Shown: positions 6,322 through 13,316 of the stretch, piece by piece
Position numbering within the stretch: position 1 is the stretch's first letter
Layout of the letters: each line of letters opens with the position of its first letter
From: JAGORY01 sp964517585
Lineage (GTDB): Bacteria; Patescibacteriota; Gracilibacteria; Peribacterales; Peribacteraceae
NCBI GenBank assembly: GCA_964517585.1
Contig: CAZFCB010000012.1
Location: 1 to 33,763, forward strand
DNA length: 33,763 nt
Reading direction: 5' to 3'
The notes under the pieces: model-generated
What the model was told of the DNA's origin: nothing
Database searches by the model: none
Seen by the model: only the letters and a program-made list of their open reading frames with translations
Program-made: the position numbers and the translations under genes

Positions 6322-8691
6322 ATGACTGTCGACAGATCCCAGTTTATTGGCAAAGATCCGAAAGAGGCTCCGATGTCTCTGCAGCGTATTGCTGCAACAA
6401 AAAAGACAAACATCCGTCACTGGATTGGCCCGAAGGAAGCAGCAACGCTGACCAAAGATGAAGAGGCAGCCTACCGTGCTGCGCATCGCATCATGATGCG
6501 CCTGAGTATCGAGGCTCCCATCCAGCATAAATCCGGTCACCCGGGCGGACCTCTGTCTGCGTTTACGTTTTCGTACGAAGTGAGTCGTCGTCGTGATCCC
6601 CTGAAAGACGAACCGTATCGCTACAGCCCTGGGCATCTGTCTCTTCTTGCGTACAACCTGCAGTGGCTTTTTGGCAGAGACAACGGCGATGAACGTCTTG
6701 CGTCACCGCAGGCGATCATGGACAGCTTTCGGACAATTACGGGACTTCCTGGGCACGTCGAAGCTGGCATTGGAGATTTGCCTTTTGGCACTGGACCGCT
6801 TGGTAAAGGCGTCAGTAATGCGCTTGGTGTTGCGTTTGGGAAAAAATACCTCAAGAAAGCAGGGGTGATCGATGTGCTACTGGCTGATGGTGACAGTCAG
6901 GAAGGTCAGGTGATAGAAGCCTTCCGTCTCGCGTCTCAGCTGAAACTAGATAATCTCGTCGTGCACGGAGACTGGAACGATATTCAGCTATCGGGTATTC
7001 CTTCAAAAACGATGGCGACCGATTTTGCTGCTATAGCAGAATCAATGGGGTGGTCAGTGATTGAAGTGCAGAATGGCAACAGTCTTTCTCAGGTAAAAGC
7101 CGCTCTTGATTTTGCTGATACTCTTCGCGGAAAGGGGAGCCCGGTCTTCATCTGTTATTTTACAACGATGGGCGATGGAGTCTCGCTGATGGAAGAAGGG
7201 TCAAATACGGGAAAGAAGAATTTTCATGGTTCGCCGCTTTCAGCAGATGAGGCAAAAACAGCGCTTGATGCACTAAAGCTCCCAACGCTAGATGAGCTCA
7301 CACAGGAATATCTGCCGTATCGGGAGAAGCATCGTGCTGCATATGAGAAAGCCAGAGGGAAACGCCTGAGTGCCAAACTGGATTTTTCACTACCGTCCGG
7401 CTACACACGAGCAATTACAAAAGAACCTGGTGCTGCACGAAAAGATTTTGGTGCTGTACACCTCAAAGCACTCATGGCGGGAGACTCACGGATTGTCGTT
7501 CTTCATGCAGATCTTGCGGATTCAGGAGGATTTGGTGCAGTCGAAAAAGCTTTTCCAGATCGTGTCATCAATGTCGGTGTGGCGGAAGCCAATATGTACA
7601 TGATGGCCGCTGGGATGCGTCAGGCTGGACTTCTGCCAGTGACATACACGTTTGCCGCATTTGGTACGAATGAAGCGAGAGCGAATGCTAGGCTCATCGA
7701 TGTCAATACTGGTCACATCCCTCTTGGCGTTCTTCACGACTGTACGCATACCGGATTGAGTGTTGGCGAAGACGGCGAGACGCATCAGGAACGTAACTAC
7801 GTCAATCTTCCGTTTGATCACACTCGTGTCTGGGTCGCTGGAGACAGTAATCAGGCTGCAGCAATGGCTGAGAAGGCAATGGAAATAATCGCGGAAGGTA
7901 CGGAGAGTGTGTACGTTTTTTCGGGTCGCGCGAACCACAAACAGCTTCTCGATACAAAAGGCGAGCCAGTATACGGACCCGCGTACGTTTTCGATGGGCG
8001 AGCGACAGTTGTTGCAGGCCACGGTACGATTCGCGATGAGGCAACAATCATCACTTGCGGTGCAGCACTTCATGAAGCCATACAAGCAGCATTGATCCTT
8101 GCGGAGAAAGAACGCACTGTCCGCGTCCTCAATGTCGCGAGCATTCGTCCGCTCGATGCATCTGCCATTATGCAGGCAGCCGTCGAAACGCAGCATCTCA
8201 TTGTCGTTGAAGATCACAATACCGAGGGAGGACTTGCGACTCAGGTGGCAGACTTACTTGCAGATCTCTCTGTGCCGGCAACGCTACGACGCATCGGCGT
8301 GCGTCACTATTTTCCGTCTGGCCCCAGCGATAAACTTATGATTCTTGCTGGCATGGACGCGGAGGAAATCGCAAATGTTGTTCTTGATCAGTTCGCATTT
8401 CGTCTCGCTGGATCAGAAGAAGCACTCGTCGCATTCATCTATGGTCTTGGAGAACGGCTTCAGCACACACGGTTTGCTGTTGCAGCCCTTCCGTTCGTTG
8501 AGCGCCTACGTAATGATCCTTCATACACTGAGAGTCTGCGCGCACTCTGGAAGTCGCGCGCTTTCGATGTAGAAAAACTACCGACAACGGAAGAACTTCT
8601 GTCGAGCCTACCAACAAGCGAATCATTATCCTCCCTCAATCCGCTCACCGGCACACCTCTTTCTGTGCAGGAGGATAATGGTATTCTGTGA
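6322..8691 (+). CDS. tkt: Transketolase-like enzyme with C-terminal extension
   Basis: Protein of 789 aa, longer than the usual 620-680. The N-terminal TPP domain has HKSGHPGG (69-76), the Mg/TPP motif as ADGDSQEG (188-195; normally GDG...EG) and DWNDIQLSG (217-225). The PYR domain has the catalytic Glu in NVGVAEAN (about 422). A transketolase C-terminal domain follows to about residue 680, with RIGVRHYFPSG. The last about 110 residues form an extension with a helical part and a Ser/Pro-rich tail. Transketolase moves two-carbon ketol units between sugar phosphates in the non-oxidative pentose phosphate route. An extended -10 TGC-TAGAAT (6304-6309) lies 12 nt before the ATG. The TGA overlaps the next gene's possible GTG start. 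Confidence 0.92.
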   Translation: MTVDRSQFIGKDPKEAPMSLQRIAATKKTNIRHWIGPKEAATLTKDEEAAYRAAHRIMMRLSIEAPIQHKSGHPGGPLSAFTFSYEVSRRRDPLKDEPYRYSPGHLSLLAYNLQWLFGRDNGDERLASPQAIMDSFRTITGLPGHVEAGIGDLPFGTGPLGKGVSNALGVAFGKKYLKKAGVIDVLLADGDSQEGQVIEAFRLASQLKLDNLVVHGDWNDIQLSGIPSKTMATDFAAIAESMGWSVIEVQNGNSLSQVKAALDFADTLRGKGSPVFICYFTTMGDGVSLMEEGSNTGKKNFHGSPLSADEAKTALDALKLPTLDELTQEYLPYREKHRAAYEKARGKRLSAKLDFSLPSGYTRAITKEPGAARKDFGAVHLKALMAGDSRIVVLHADLADSGGFGAVEKAFPDRVINVGVAEANMYMMAAGMRQAGLLPVTYTFAAFGTNEARANARLIDVNTGHIPLGVLHDCTHTGLSVGEDGETHQERNYVNLPFDHTRVWVAGDSNQAAAMAEKAMEIIAEGTESVYVFSGRANHKQLLDTKGEPVYGPAYVFDGRATVVAGHGTIRDEATIITCGAALHEAIQAALILAEKERTVRVLNVASIRPLDASAIMQAAVETQHLIVVEDHNTEGGLATQVADLLADLSVPATLRRIGVRHYFPSGPSDKLMILAGMDAEEIANVVLDQFAFRLAGSEEALVAFIYGLGERLQHTRFAVAALPFVERLRNDPSYTESLRALWKSRAFDVEKLPTTEELLSSLPTSESLSSLNPLTGTPLSVQEDNGIL

Positions 8692-8693
8692 TC

Positions 8694-9008
8694 ATGGTCA
8701 CCCGCAAAAAATCTGATGGCTCTGCAACGCTCTCGAAAGAAGTGCAGGAGCTTCGTATTGCGATCGAAAAATCATATCGCGCTCTGAGGCACTACAATAT
8801 GGTTCGACGTTCCATCGCGATGTCGTTTCTGAGAGGCGTCGTCTCGGCTCTTGGTGCGATGTGCGCGGTTGTCATCGTCACGCCACTTGTTATTTTGGTA
8901 CTGAAAAGTGTTGCCTGGCCTCCACTCATCGCAGATCTTGTGACAATGGTTATTGATCAGTACCAGCAAGTGAACCCCCAGTCACTACGAGCGGCTGATG
9001 GTCAATGA
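8694..9008 (+). CDS. Small membrane protein, DUF5665-like
   Basis: Protein of 104 aa from the ATG at 8694; a GTG at 8688 overlaps the transketolase stop and would add two residues. It has a basic N-terminus, then KEVQELRIAIEKSYRALRHY, a short amphipathic stretch SIAMSFLRGVVSALGA and a hydrophobic helix AVVIVTPLVILVLK. This order (coiled N-terminus, FxxGxxxxxG, one or two membrane helices) resembles DUF5665 proteins; function unknown. It is co-transcribed with tkt and its 3' end overlaps the convergent gene by 59 bp. Confidence 0.7.
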   Translation: MVTRKKSDGSATLSKEVQELRIAIEKSYRALRHYNMVRRSIAMSFLRGVVSALGAMCAVVIVTPLVILVLKSVAWPPLIADLVTMVIDQYQQVNPQSLRAADGQ

Positions 9009-9477
9009 AGGCTGAAATATAGAAACGTTTTATCATCTCCGCAGATGCATGGAGAATATCGCTAATGAGCGAACGAAGTCGGCGGATTTTTCTGTAAAGT
9101 TCACTGAGTAGGTACCCAGATCCACGTGCATTTGACCTCTTGAGAGATGCAGCTTGTTTCTCAATTGTTCTCACCTCTCGTTCCAGGTGTTCTACCAACT
9201 TCTTCTGCATCACCGCAATCGGTGGAGCTTTTGCAATTGCCTCATCGCGAGCTGACGTTCCCGCTTTCTGTCCGGTACTTTGTCCACCTCCGCCGGTAGC
9301 ACCAGGGATGTCTCCAGAATTATCTTCTCGTACTCTGGCAGCAACCGTTCCCATCAGATCAACAACTTCAACAATCTCTTTCAATTTTTGTGGTTGAAAA
9401 ACAATGGAAGGTGCCGTCTCGGTGACCTTTGTTATGTCTGCCTTAGGAGTTTCCGCAATGAAGCTGGGTCCGTCCAT
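8950..9477 (-). CDS. Hypothetical protein with coiled coil
   Basis: Protein of 175 aa. It has an N-terminal region of low complexity, a Gly-rich linker (GATGGGGQSTGQKAG), then a strongly charged helix of about 45 residues (MQKKLVEHLEREVRTIEKQA, continuing into SELYRKIRRLRSL) likely to form a coiled coil. There is no signal peptide or membrane span and no family I recognise. TATAAT (minus strand, 9487-9492) lies 9 nt before the ATG, supporting this start. Its 3' end overlaps the DUF5665-like gene on the other strand. Confidence 0.65.
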   Translation of the reverse strand: MDGPSFIAETPKADITKVTETAPSIVFQPQKLKEIVEVVDLMGTVAARVREDNSGDIPGATGGGGQSTGQKAGTSARDEAIAKAPPIAVMQKKLVEHLEREVRTIEKQAASLKRSNARGSGYLLSELYRKIRRLRSLISDILHASAEMIKRFYISAFIDHQPLVVTGGSLAGTDQ

Positions 9478-9527
9478 AATGACTCTATTATAGCTTATTT
9501 CGGCCTAAAAGTCACTCAAACTGTGAG

Positions 9528-9704
9528 TAACTCGTCACTGACCCCTGCATCGAAAAACTTATTATTCTTCAACAGGAGCGGGTTTCCTACCCGCGTTCGA
9601 CCAGCGTGGTGATCACAGACAAACGCAGGTAGAAACCTGCTCCCATAAGTGAAAGTGACTTCTTCAGTCGAAAGAGGCCATACTGCAAAGTCAGTGACCA
9701 GTTA
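9528..9704. repeat. Imperfect inverted repeat enclosing a hairpin (MITE-like)
   Basis: A 15-bp arm (9528-9542, TAACTCGTCACTGAC) pairs with 9690-9704 with one mismatch. AACTGTGA also recurs in direct orientation just outside both arms (9519-9526 and 9706-9713), as a target-site duplication might. The arms enclose the REP-like hairpin. There is no coding capacity, so any mobility would need an enzyme supplied elsewhere. Confidence 0.5.
9573..9643. repeat. REP-like palindrome
   Basis: The arm GGAGCGGGTTTCCTACCCGCG (9575-9594) is itself palindromic and pairs with CGCAGGTAGAAACCTGCTCC (9624-9643). GC-rich extragenic palindromes of this GGAGCGGGTTTC type resemble REP elements. The right arm's end shares GCTCCCATAAG with the 57-bp repeats at 4496 and 4932. 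Confidence 0.6.
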
Positions 9705-9717
9705 CAACTGTGAAGTC

Positions 9718-9734
9718 GCAGCCTAGAAGGCTGC
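9718..9734. repeat. Short perfect palindrome
   Basis: GCAGCC-TAGAA-GGCTGC, a 6-bp perfect stem. It continues the palindrome cluster. Confidence 0.6.
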
Positions 9735-9759
9735 ACTGAAATATTATCATCTTCAGAGT

Positions 9760-9772
9760 GGCCATCCTGGCC
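9760..9772. repeat. Short perfect palindrome
   Basis: GGCCA-TCC-TGGCC, a 5-bp stem with a 3-nt loop. A similar GGCC-atca-GGCC word occurs at 11753-11764, next to the TraC-like gene stop. Confidence 0.5.
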
Positions 9773-9900
9773 GCGATGGTCTGAAAAAGTATCGTCACAC
9801 CATTCTTATGATTCCTACAATGCTATTCCATGTATCCGTGGCAAATCTACCGACGATGACCAATGTTTCACTGTCAACCCAGCGGTGCTAGGATCCGCTC

Positions 9901-10224
9901 ATGGACACCATTTTTCACAAAATTATCCGCAAAGAAATTCCATGCAACGTCGCGTACGAAGACTCGGAAGTTCTCGCTTTTCATGACATTCATCCTAAGG
10001 CACCTCTACACCTTTTGTTTGTTCCAAAACACTTTGTAGCATCGATTGCCGATGTGACGCCTGAGACAGCACATATTCCAGGGATGCTCATCTTGAAAGC
10101 TCAGAAGTTTGCGCTGGAGAAGGGGATTGATGGCTACAAACTCACGTTTCACGTCGGTAAAGGCGGCGGACAGGAAGTCTTTTACCTGCACTTACACTTT
10201 CTGTCGGACACAAAACTTTCATAA
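9901..10224 (+). CDS. HIT family protein with altered histidine triad
   Basis: Protein of 107 aa of the HIT (HINT-like) nucleotide hydrolase/transferase family. It has TIFHKIIRKEIPCNVAYED, FHDIHPKAPLHLLFVPK and DGYKLTFHVGKGGGQEV. The triad, normally HxHxH, reads Y95-L-H97-L-H99: the first His is Tyr (codon TAC), while the expected nucleophile H97 and the last His remain. The usual Asn/Asp of the GY...N position is His84, and the C-terminal GGR is SDT. It may be active with changed specificity. The extended -10 TGC-TAGGAT (9889-9894) is 6 nt before the ATG. A terminator follows. Confidence 0.92.
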   Translation: MDTIFHKIIRKEIPCNVAYEDSEVLAFHDIHPKAPLHLLFVPKHFVASIADVTPETAHIPGMLILKAQKFALEKGIDGYKLTFHVGKGGGQEVFYLHLHFLSDTKLS

Positions 10225-10254
10225 AAAAAGACGCCCGTCGGTGGACGTCTTTTT
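10225..10254. terminator. Bidirectional intrinsic terminator
   Basis: AAAAAGACG (10225-10233) pairs with CGTCTTTTT (10246-10254), directly after the HIT stop codon and 17 bp from the convergent rpsA stop. A-run and T-run flanks suit termination on both strands. Confidence 0.8.
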
Positions 10255-10270
10255 GCGTATGATCACATGA

Positions 10271-11602
10271 TTATGCGCTGTACCCTGCGGCCTCTGCTTC
10301 TTCTGCCGTCGCAAAGGTTACACGCTTCTCTTCTGCAATCTTCTCTGCGGCAGCTGAGCCAGCGGGATAGTATTTCTTGCCTGATTTTGATGCAACAAAA
10401 CCTCCGCCTGATTTTTCTTTACCTTCTTTCTTTGTTTCTTTGCCTTCGTTCTCACGTTCCTCACGTTCTTTTTTCATTCGTTCTAGTGTTGCAGCATCGA
10501 TCGGCTTGAGAGCCTTAATGGAGAGGCCAATCCGGCGCTCGTCGATATCGATATTGATGACCTGTGCCTCAACTTTCTGTCCAATTTTCAGCGCCTGAGA
10601 TGGGTCCGTAATTTTCTCATGACTCAGTTCTGTAAGGTGAACGAGGCCTGTGATGTCTTTCTCAAGAGCGAGGAACGCGCCGTAGTCTGCAAAGCGTACG
10701 ACTGCACCTTCTACTTTCTTGCCGACAGGGTAACGCTCGGCAATTTCTTCCCATGGATCTTTCGTCATTTGCTTGATCGAGAGCGACAGTTTTTCACCAT
10801 CGATGCCGATGATCTTCACGCGAACACGGTCGCCAACGCATGCAAATTCAGATGGGTTTTTGACATGCCCCCAAGCAATCTCGGAGATATGAACGAGTCC
10901 TTCCAGACCATCGAATGCTACAAAGAGACCAAACTTCACAATACCGGAGACGAGACCGTCTTTCTCAGAGCCAATAGCGAGGTTCTCGAGTGCTTTCGAC
11001 CTCTCTTCTGCAAGTGCTTCGCGTTCAGAGACGACGATCTTTCCAGCTGCTTCATCGAGCGTAATGATTTTCACTGTGAACGTGTGGCCGATGAATTTGG
11101 CTAGCCTACTAATGATTTCAGATGAATCTGCATTATTGACACGAGGGTAGTTGGACGGCGAGAGCTGACTGACGGGAAGGAATGTGCGGATGCCATCGAT
11201 GTTTGCGAGGAGTCCTCCTTTGTTTGCTTCCTGCGCCGTAAACTTCATCGTCTTATCGTCAGATACCATCTTATGGAAACGATCCCACGCCTTCTGCTGG
11301 CTCGCCATGCGGAGTGAGAGCACTACCATGCCTTCGTCGTTCTCTTCCTCAAGGACAAGGGCAGCTACTTGGTCACCTTGGTTTAGTTCGCGGAATGTAT
11401 TCATGGAGTCACGAAGTTCGCGGCCGGAGACAATACCGGTTGCGACTCCCGCAAGGTCAATGAGCATTTTATTTTTTCCTTTGAAAATGACGGAACCTTC
11501 AATCAGTTCACCGGGACGTGCACGGAACACTGGGGGGGAATCTTTCAAGAGTTCCACCATGACGGTGGATTGAATATTTTTCTTTGGGGATTTTACAGCC
11601 AT
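10271..11602 (-). CDS. rpsA: 30S ribosomal protein S1, with an unusual C-terminal domain
   Basis: Protein of 443 aa from MAVKSPKKN (11602). Four S1 OB-fold repeats lie at about residues 31-100, 118-195, 213-279 and 295-366; the third and fourth carry the clear motifs KFGLFVAFDGLEGLVHISE and DYGAFLALEKDITGLVHLTE. S1 holds mRNA on the 30S subunit. After a Lys/Glu-rich linker (376-398), residues 401-443 form a compact unit, FVASKSGKKYYPAG...VTFATAEEAEAAGY, resembling a small Ada-type metal-binding module found on other CPR proteins but without its cysteines. A longer start is rejected because it would run through the leader hairpin. The leader and promoter are listed separately; no Shine-Dalgarno sequence is seen. 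Confidence 0.92.
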   Translation of the reverse strand: MAVKSPKKNIQSTVMVELLKDSPPVFRARPGELIEGSVIFKGKNKMLIDLAGVATGIVSGRELRDSMNTFRELNQGDQVAALVLEEENDEGMVVLSLRMASQQKAWDRFHKMVSDDKTMKFTAQEANKGGLLANIDGIRTFLPVSQLSPSNYPRVNNADSSEIISRLAKFIGHTFTVKIITLDEAAGKIVVSEREALAEERSKALENLAIGSEKDGLVSGIVKFGLFVAFDGLEGLVHISEIAWGHVKNPSEFACVGDRVRVKIIGIDGEKLSLSIKQMTKDPWEEIAERYPVGKKVEGAVVRFADYGAFLALEKDITGLVHLTELSHEKITDPSQALKIGQKVEAQVINIDIDERRIGLSIKALKPIDAATLERMKKEREERENEGKETKKEGKEKSGGGFVASKSGKKYYPAGSAAAEKIAEEKRVTFATAEEAEAAGYSA

Positions 11603-11614
11603 AAAAAATTGGGG

Positions 11615-11653
11615 GTGCAAGAGAGTGATAAAAGCTTTTCGGGGCCCTTGCAC
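11615..11653 (-). promoter_or_regulatory. Hairpin in the rpsA 5' leader
   Basis: GTGCAAG (11615-11621) pairs with CTTGCAC (11647-11653); the palindrome AAAAGCTTTT lies inside. It lies between the predicted transcription start (about 11672) and the ATG. S1 represses its own mRNA through leader structure in other bacteria; that role here is inference. Confidence 0.45.
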
Positions 11654-11678
11654 GAGCGACACCGAGGAAACTGAAGGC

Positions 11679-11708
11679 AACATACACGTTTCTATGGTTC
11701 TTCGTCAA
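11679..11708 (-). promoter_or_regulatory. Promoter of rpsA
   Basis: On the minus strand TTGACG (11703-11708) and TATGTT (11679-11684) are separated by 18 bp, giving a leader of about 70 nt. Unlike most genes here, rpsA is not leaderless. Confidence 0.6.
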
Positions 11709-11765
11709 CAAAACTGTTCACTGACTTTTCAGGTCATTCTGCGCATATACAGGCCATCAGGCCAG

Positions 11766-12518
11766 CTAAAACAATGCAGATTTATCTAGGTTCAAGTCCG
11801 TCATTTCCTTAAATTTCTGCTTCTGACTCGTGATCGGATTATAGATGCCATAGTAGAGTTGCACGAGTTCCTCGGTTTTCAGGCGACGCATCGTGATGCC
11901 GACATTCTCAAGTCCAGACTGGATCAGTGTCACGCGGTCGCGAAGAAGTTTGGCATACGCCTTAAATTCGCGACTGCGCTGTAATGCTTTTGAACGTGTG
12001 TCATCGACATTGATCCATTCCAGGAAGCGCTGAACGAGTCCGCGCTTTGTCTTACTTGGTGCATCTACCGGAACGATGATGTAAAAATTTTTCTGCATGA
12101 TGTCTGCGATATCAACGAGCTTTTCCATGAAGTCTGCATAGTCGTTTGTTTGATCTTTCATGAGTGGGCTTGTTTGTGTTTCTGCTTTTTGTTTGAGACT
12201 CTGAATATACGGATCGATGTTTAATCTCGTCGAACGTATGAGAATCTGGATTGGAAAGATAATTGTATTCACGAATGCTTGATAGCCAGCGATGATACCC
12301 TGCTGCTCGATCTCACTTTTCAAATTAAAGTTCAGTGAGTTCACTTTGAGCACAGCGCGGAGCCCGCCGTTCTTGAGAAGGACAGTGTCTTCTTTAATTT
12401 CTGCGATTGGCAGATATCGCTGTGTCGATACGGAATATGATTTCCGCTTCTTTCGTACGGTGCTGGGAACAGCGGCGCCCTGCCCAGTGTCTCCCGATAT
12501 GTTTGTTGTTTTGGCCAT
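11766..12518 (-). CDS. TraC/VirB4 N-terminal-like protein
   Basis: Protein of 250 aa. The part from about residue 35 (YLPIAEIKEDTVLLKNGGLR, then EQQGIIAGYQAFVNTIIFPI and MQKNFYIIVPVD) matches the N-terminal, membrane-proximal domain seen in TraC/VirB4-type conjugation proteins. The ATPase half with Walker motifs is absent. In CPR genomes such a half protein often follows prgI. It lies 2 bp after the prgI stop, so they are one operon. It probably takes part in a type IV secretion or pilus-like envelope complex, with the motor ATPase encoded elsewhere. The first 30 residues are basic and disordered. Confidence 0.7.
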   Translation of the reverse strand: MAKTTNISGDTGQGAAVPSTVRKKRKSYSVSTQRYLPIAEIKEDTVLLKNGGLRAVLKVNSLNFNLKSEIEQQGIIAGYQAFVNTIIFPIQILIRSTRLNIDPYIQSLKQKAETQTSPLMKDQTNDYADFMEKLVDIADIMQKNFYIIVPVDAPSKTKRGLVQRFLEWINVDDTRSKALQRSREFKAYAKLLRDRVTLIQSGLENVGITMRRLKTEELVQLYYGIYNPITSQKQKFKEMTDLNLDKSALF

Positions 12519-12520
12519 GA

Positions 12521-13192
12521 TTATGCTTTGGAACCGTTAAAGATGTGATCGTAACGTCCAACGGTTTGGATGGTGTCGACGGATTTGGCAGGATCGAGCC
12601 CTTCAGTTTGCACACGTTCAGCTCGCACTGCTTTTGGTTCTTTTGCGGCAGGTTCACTGTCCTCATGTTCATGCATACCATGTTGGACGTGTTCGCTGAC
12701 TTGCGTGTTGACGGCTACGACAGATCCGGGATTTGGATTTTCGTGCGCAGTGAGATTGTTCATTTCTTTCTGCCTTTTCTCTAACTGACGCGTGATGTCT
12801 GCAAGTTTATTTGCATTACTTTCGGCTTTGACACTTGCTTCGATAACGTCTTTAACATGCTGCCCTGTAATGAGATTGATACTGATACCAGGGTACGGAC
12901 TCCAATAGCGTGTTGTAGGCTTGTTGAATCCTTCGATCGTTAGAAGAATAATATTGAACAAACTCAAATCGTTAATTCTAAAGAAGGCAAACGCACCTGC
13001 GACGAGCGCAGGTGTCCAGCAAGCGCCGAGAATTCCGAGGTTTGTCACCCCTGCTTTCTGCGCTGAGGCGAAGAAAGCGTAACTAATACCCGAGCCGATG
13101 CCGACAATGAGAAGGTGTTTCAGCGTGATCGGACCGATGATGCGGTCTTCCACGTACACGTTCTGCGGGATTTTGACAGCTTCGATAGGCAT
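12521..13192 (-). CDS. PrgI family membrane protein (VirB3-like)
   Basis: Protein of 223 aa from MPIEAVKIPQNVYVEDRI (13192), the typical PrgI opening. Two membrane helices at about residues 24-45 and 50-70 are followed by INDLSLFNIILLTIEGFNKPTTRYW, also typical. A long hydrophilic C-terminal tail with a coiled section and a His/Glu-rich stretch (HVQHGMHEHEDSEPAAKE) is specific to this protein. PrgI proteins are small type IV secretion components. An extended -10 TGC-TATAAT (minus strand, 13216-13221) gives a 23-nt spacing to the ATG. It is the first gene of the prgI-traC-like operon. Confidence 0.8.
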   Translation of the reverse strand: MPIEAVKIPQNVYVEDRIIGPITLKHLLIVGIGSGISYAFFASAQKAGVTNLGILGACWTPALVAGAFAFFRINDLSLFNIILLTIEGFNKPTTRYWSPYPGISINLITGQHVKDVIEASVKAESNANKLADITRQLEKRQKEMNNLTAHENPNPGSVVAVNTQVSEHVQHGMHEHEDSEPAAKEPKAVRAERVQTEGLDPAKSVDTIQTVGRYDHIFNGSKA

Positions 13193-13215
13193 ATGTTTTT
13201 TCAAGTAATCAAGTA

Positions 13216-13221
13216 ATTATA
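13216..13221 (-). promoter_or_regulatory. Extended -10 of the prgI operon
   Basis: TGC-TATAAT on the minus strand, a perfect -10 with the TGn extension; no good -35 is visible. Confidence 0.6.
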
Positions 13222-13250
13222 GCAGAAACAAGCCGAAAAATCCAGAGACC

Positions 13251-13310
13251 GCCAGTTGGCAACTGGCAATTGGCTCGTAGCTAGTAGCTACAAGCTAACT
13301 GCCAAATGCC
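13251..13310. repeat. Intergenic tandem repeat with 7-bp period
   Basis: Between clpC and prgI, 7-mers follow one another with a single phase break at 13272-13276: GCCAGTT, GGCAACT, GGCAATT, then GTAGCTA twice, CAAGCTA, ACTGCCA. Embedded palindromes are GCCAGTTG-G-CAACTGGC (13251-13267) and GTAGCTA-G-TAGCTAC (13277-13291). Two 11-mers (13287-13297 and 13300-13310) recur inverted inside the Cys-rich gene at 862-894. Confidence 0.7.
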
Positions 13311-13316
13311 TTTTTC

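Larger units (their letters stand above)
9478..9900. other. Gene-free stretch with nested palindromes
   Basis: These 423 bp hold no credible ORF. They carry a cluster of inverted repeats (listed separately at 9528-9704, 9573-9643, 9718-9734 and 9760-9772) and, at the right end, the -10 of the HIT gene (TAGGAT, 9889-9894). Confidence 0.7.

Noticed and set aside
7522..8217. 231-codon open frame antisense to transketolase
   Set aside because: Shadow of a conserved gene; Cys/Arg-rich composition and no recognisable domain.
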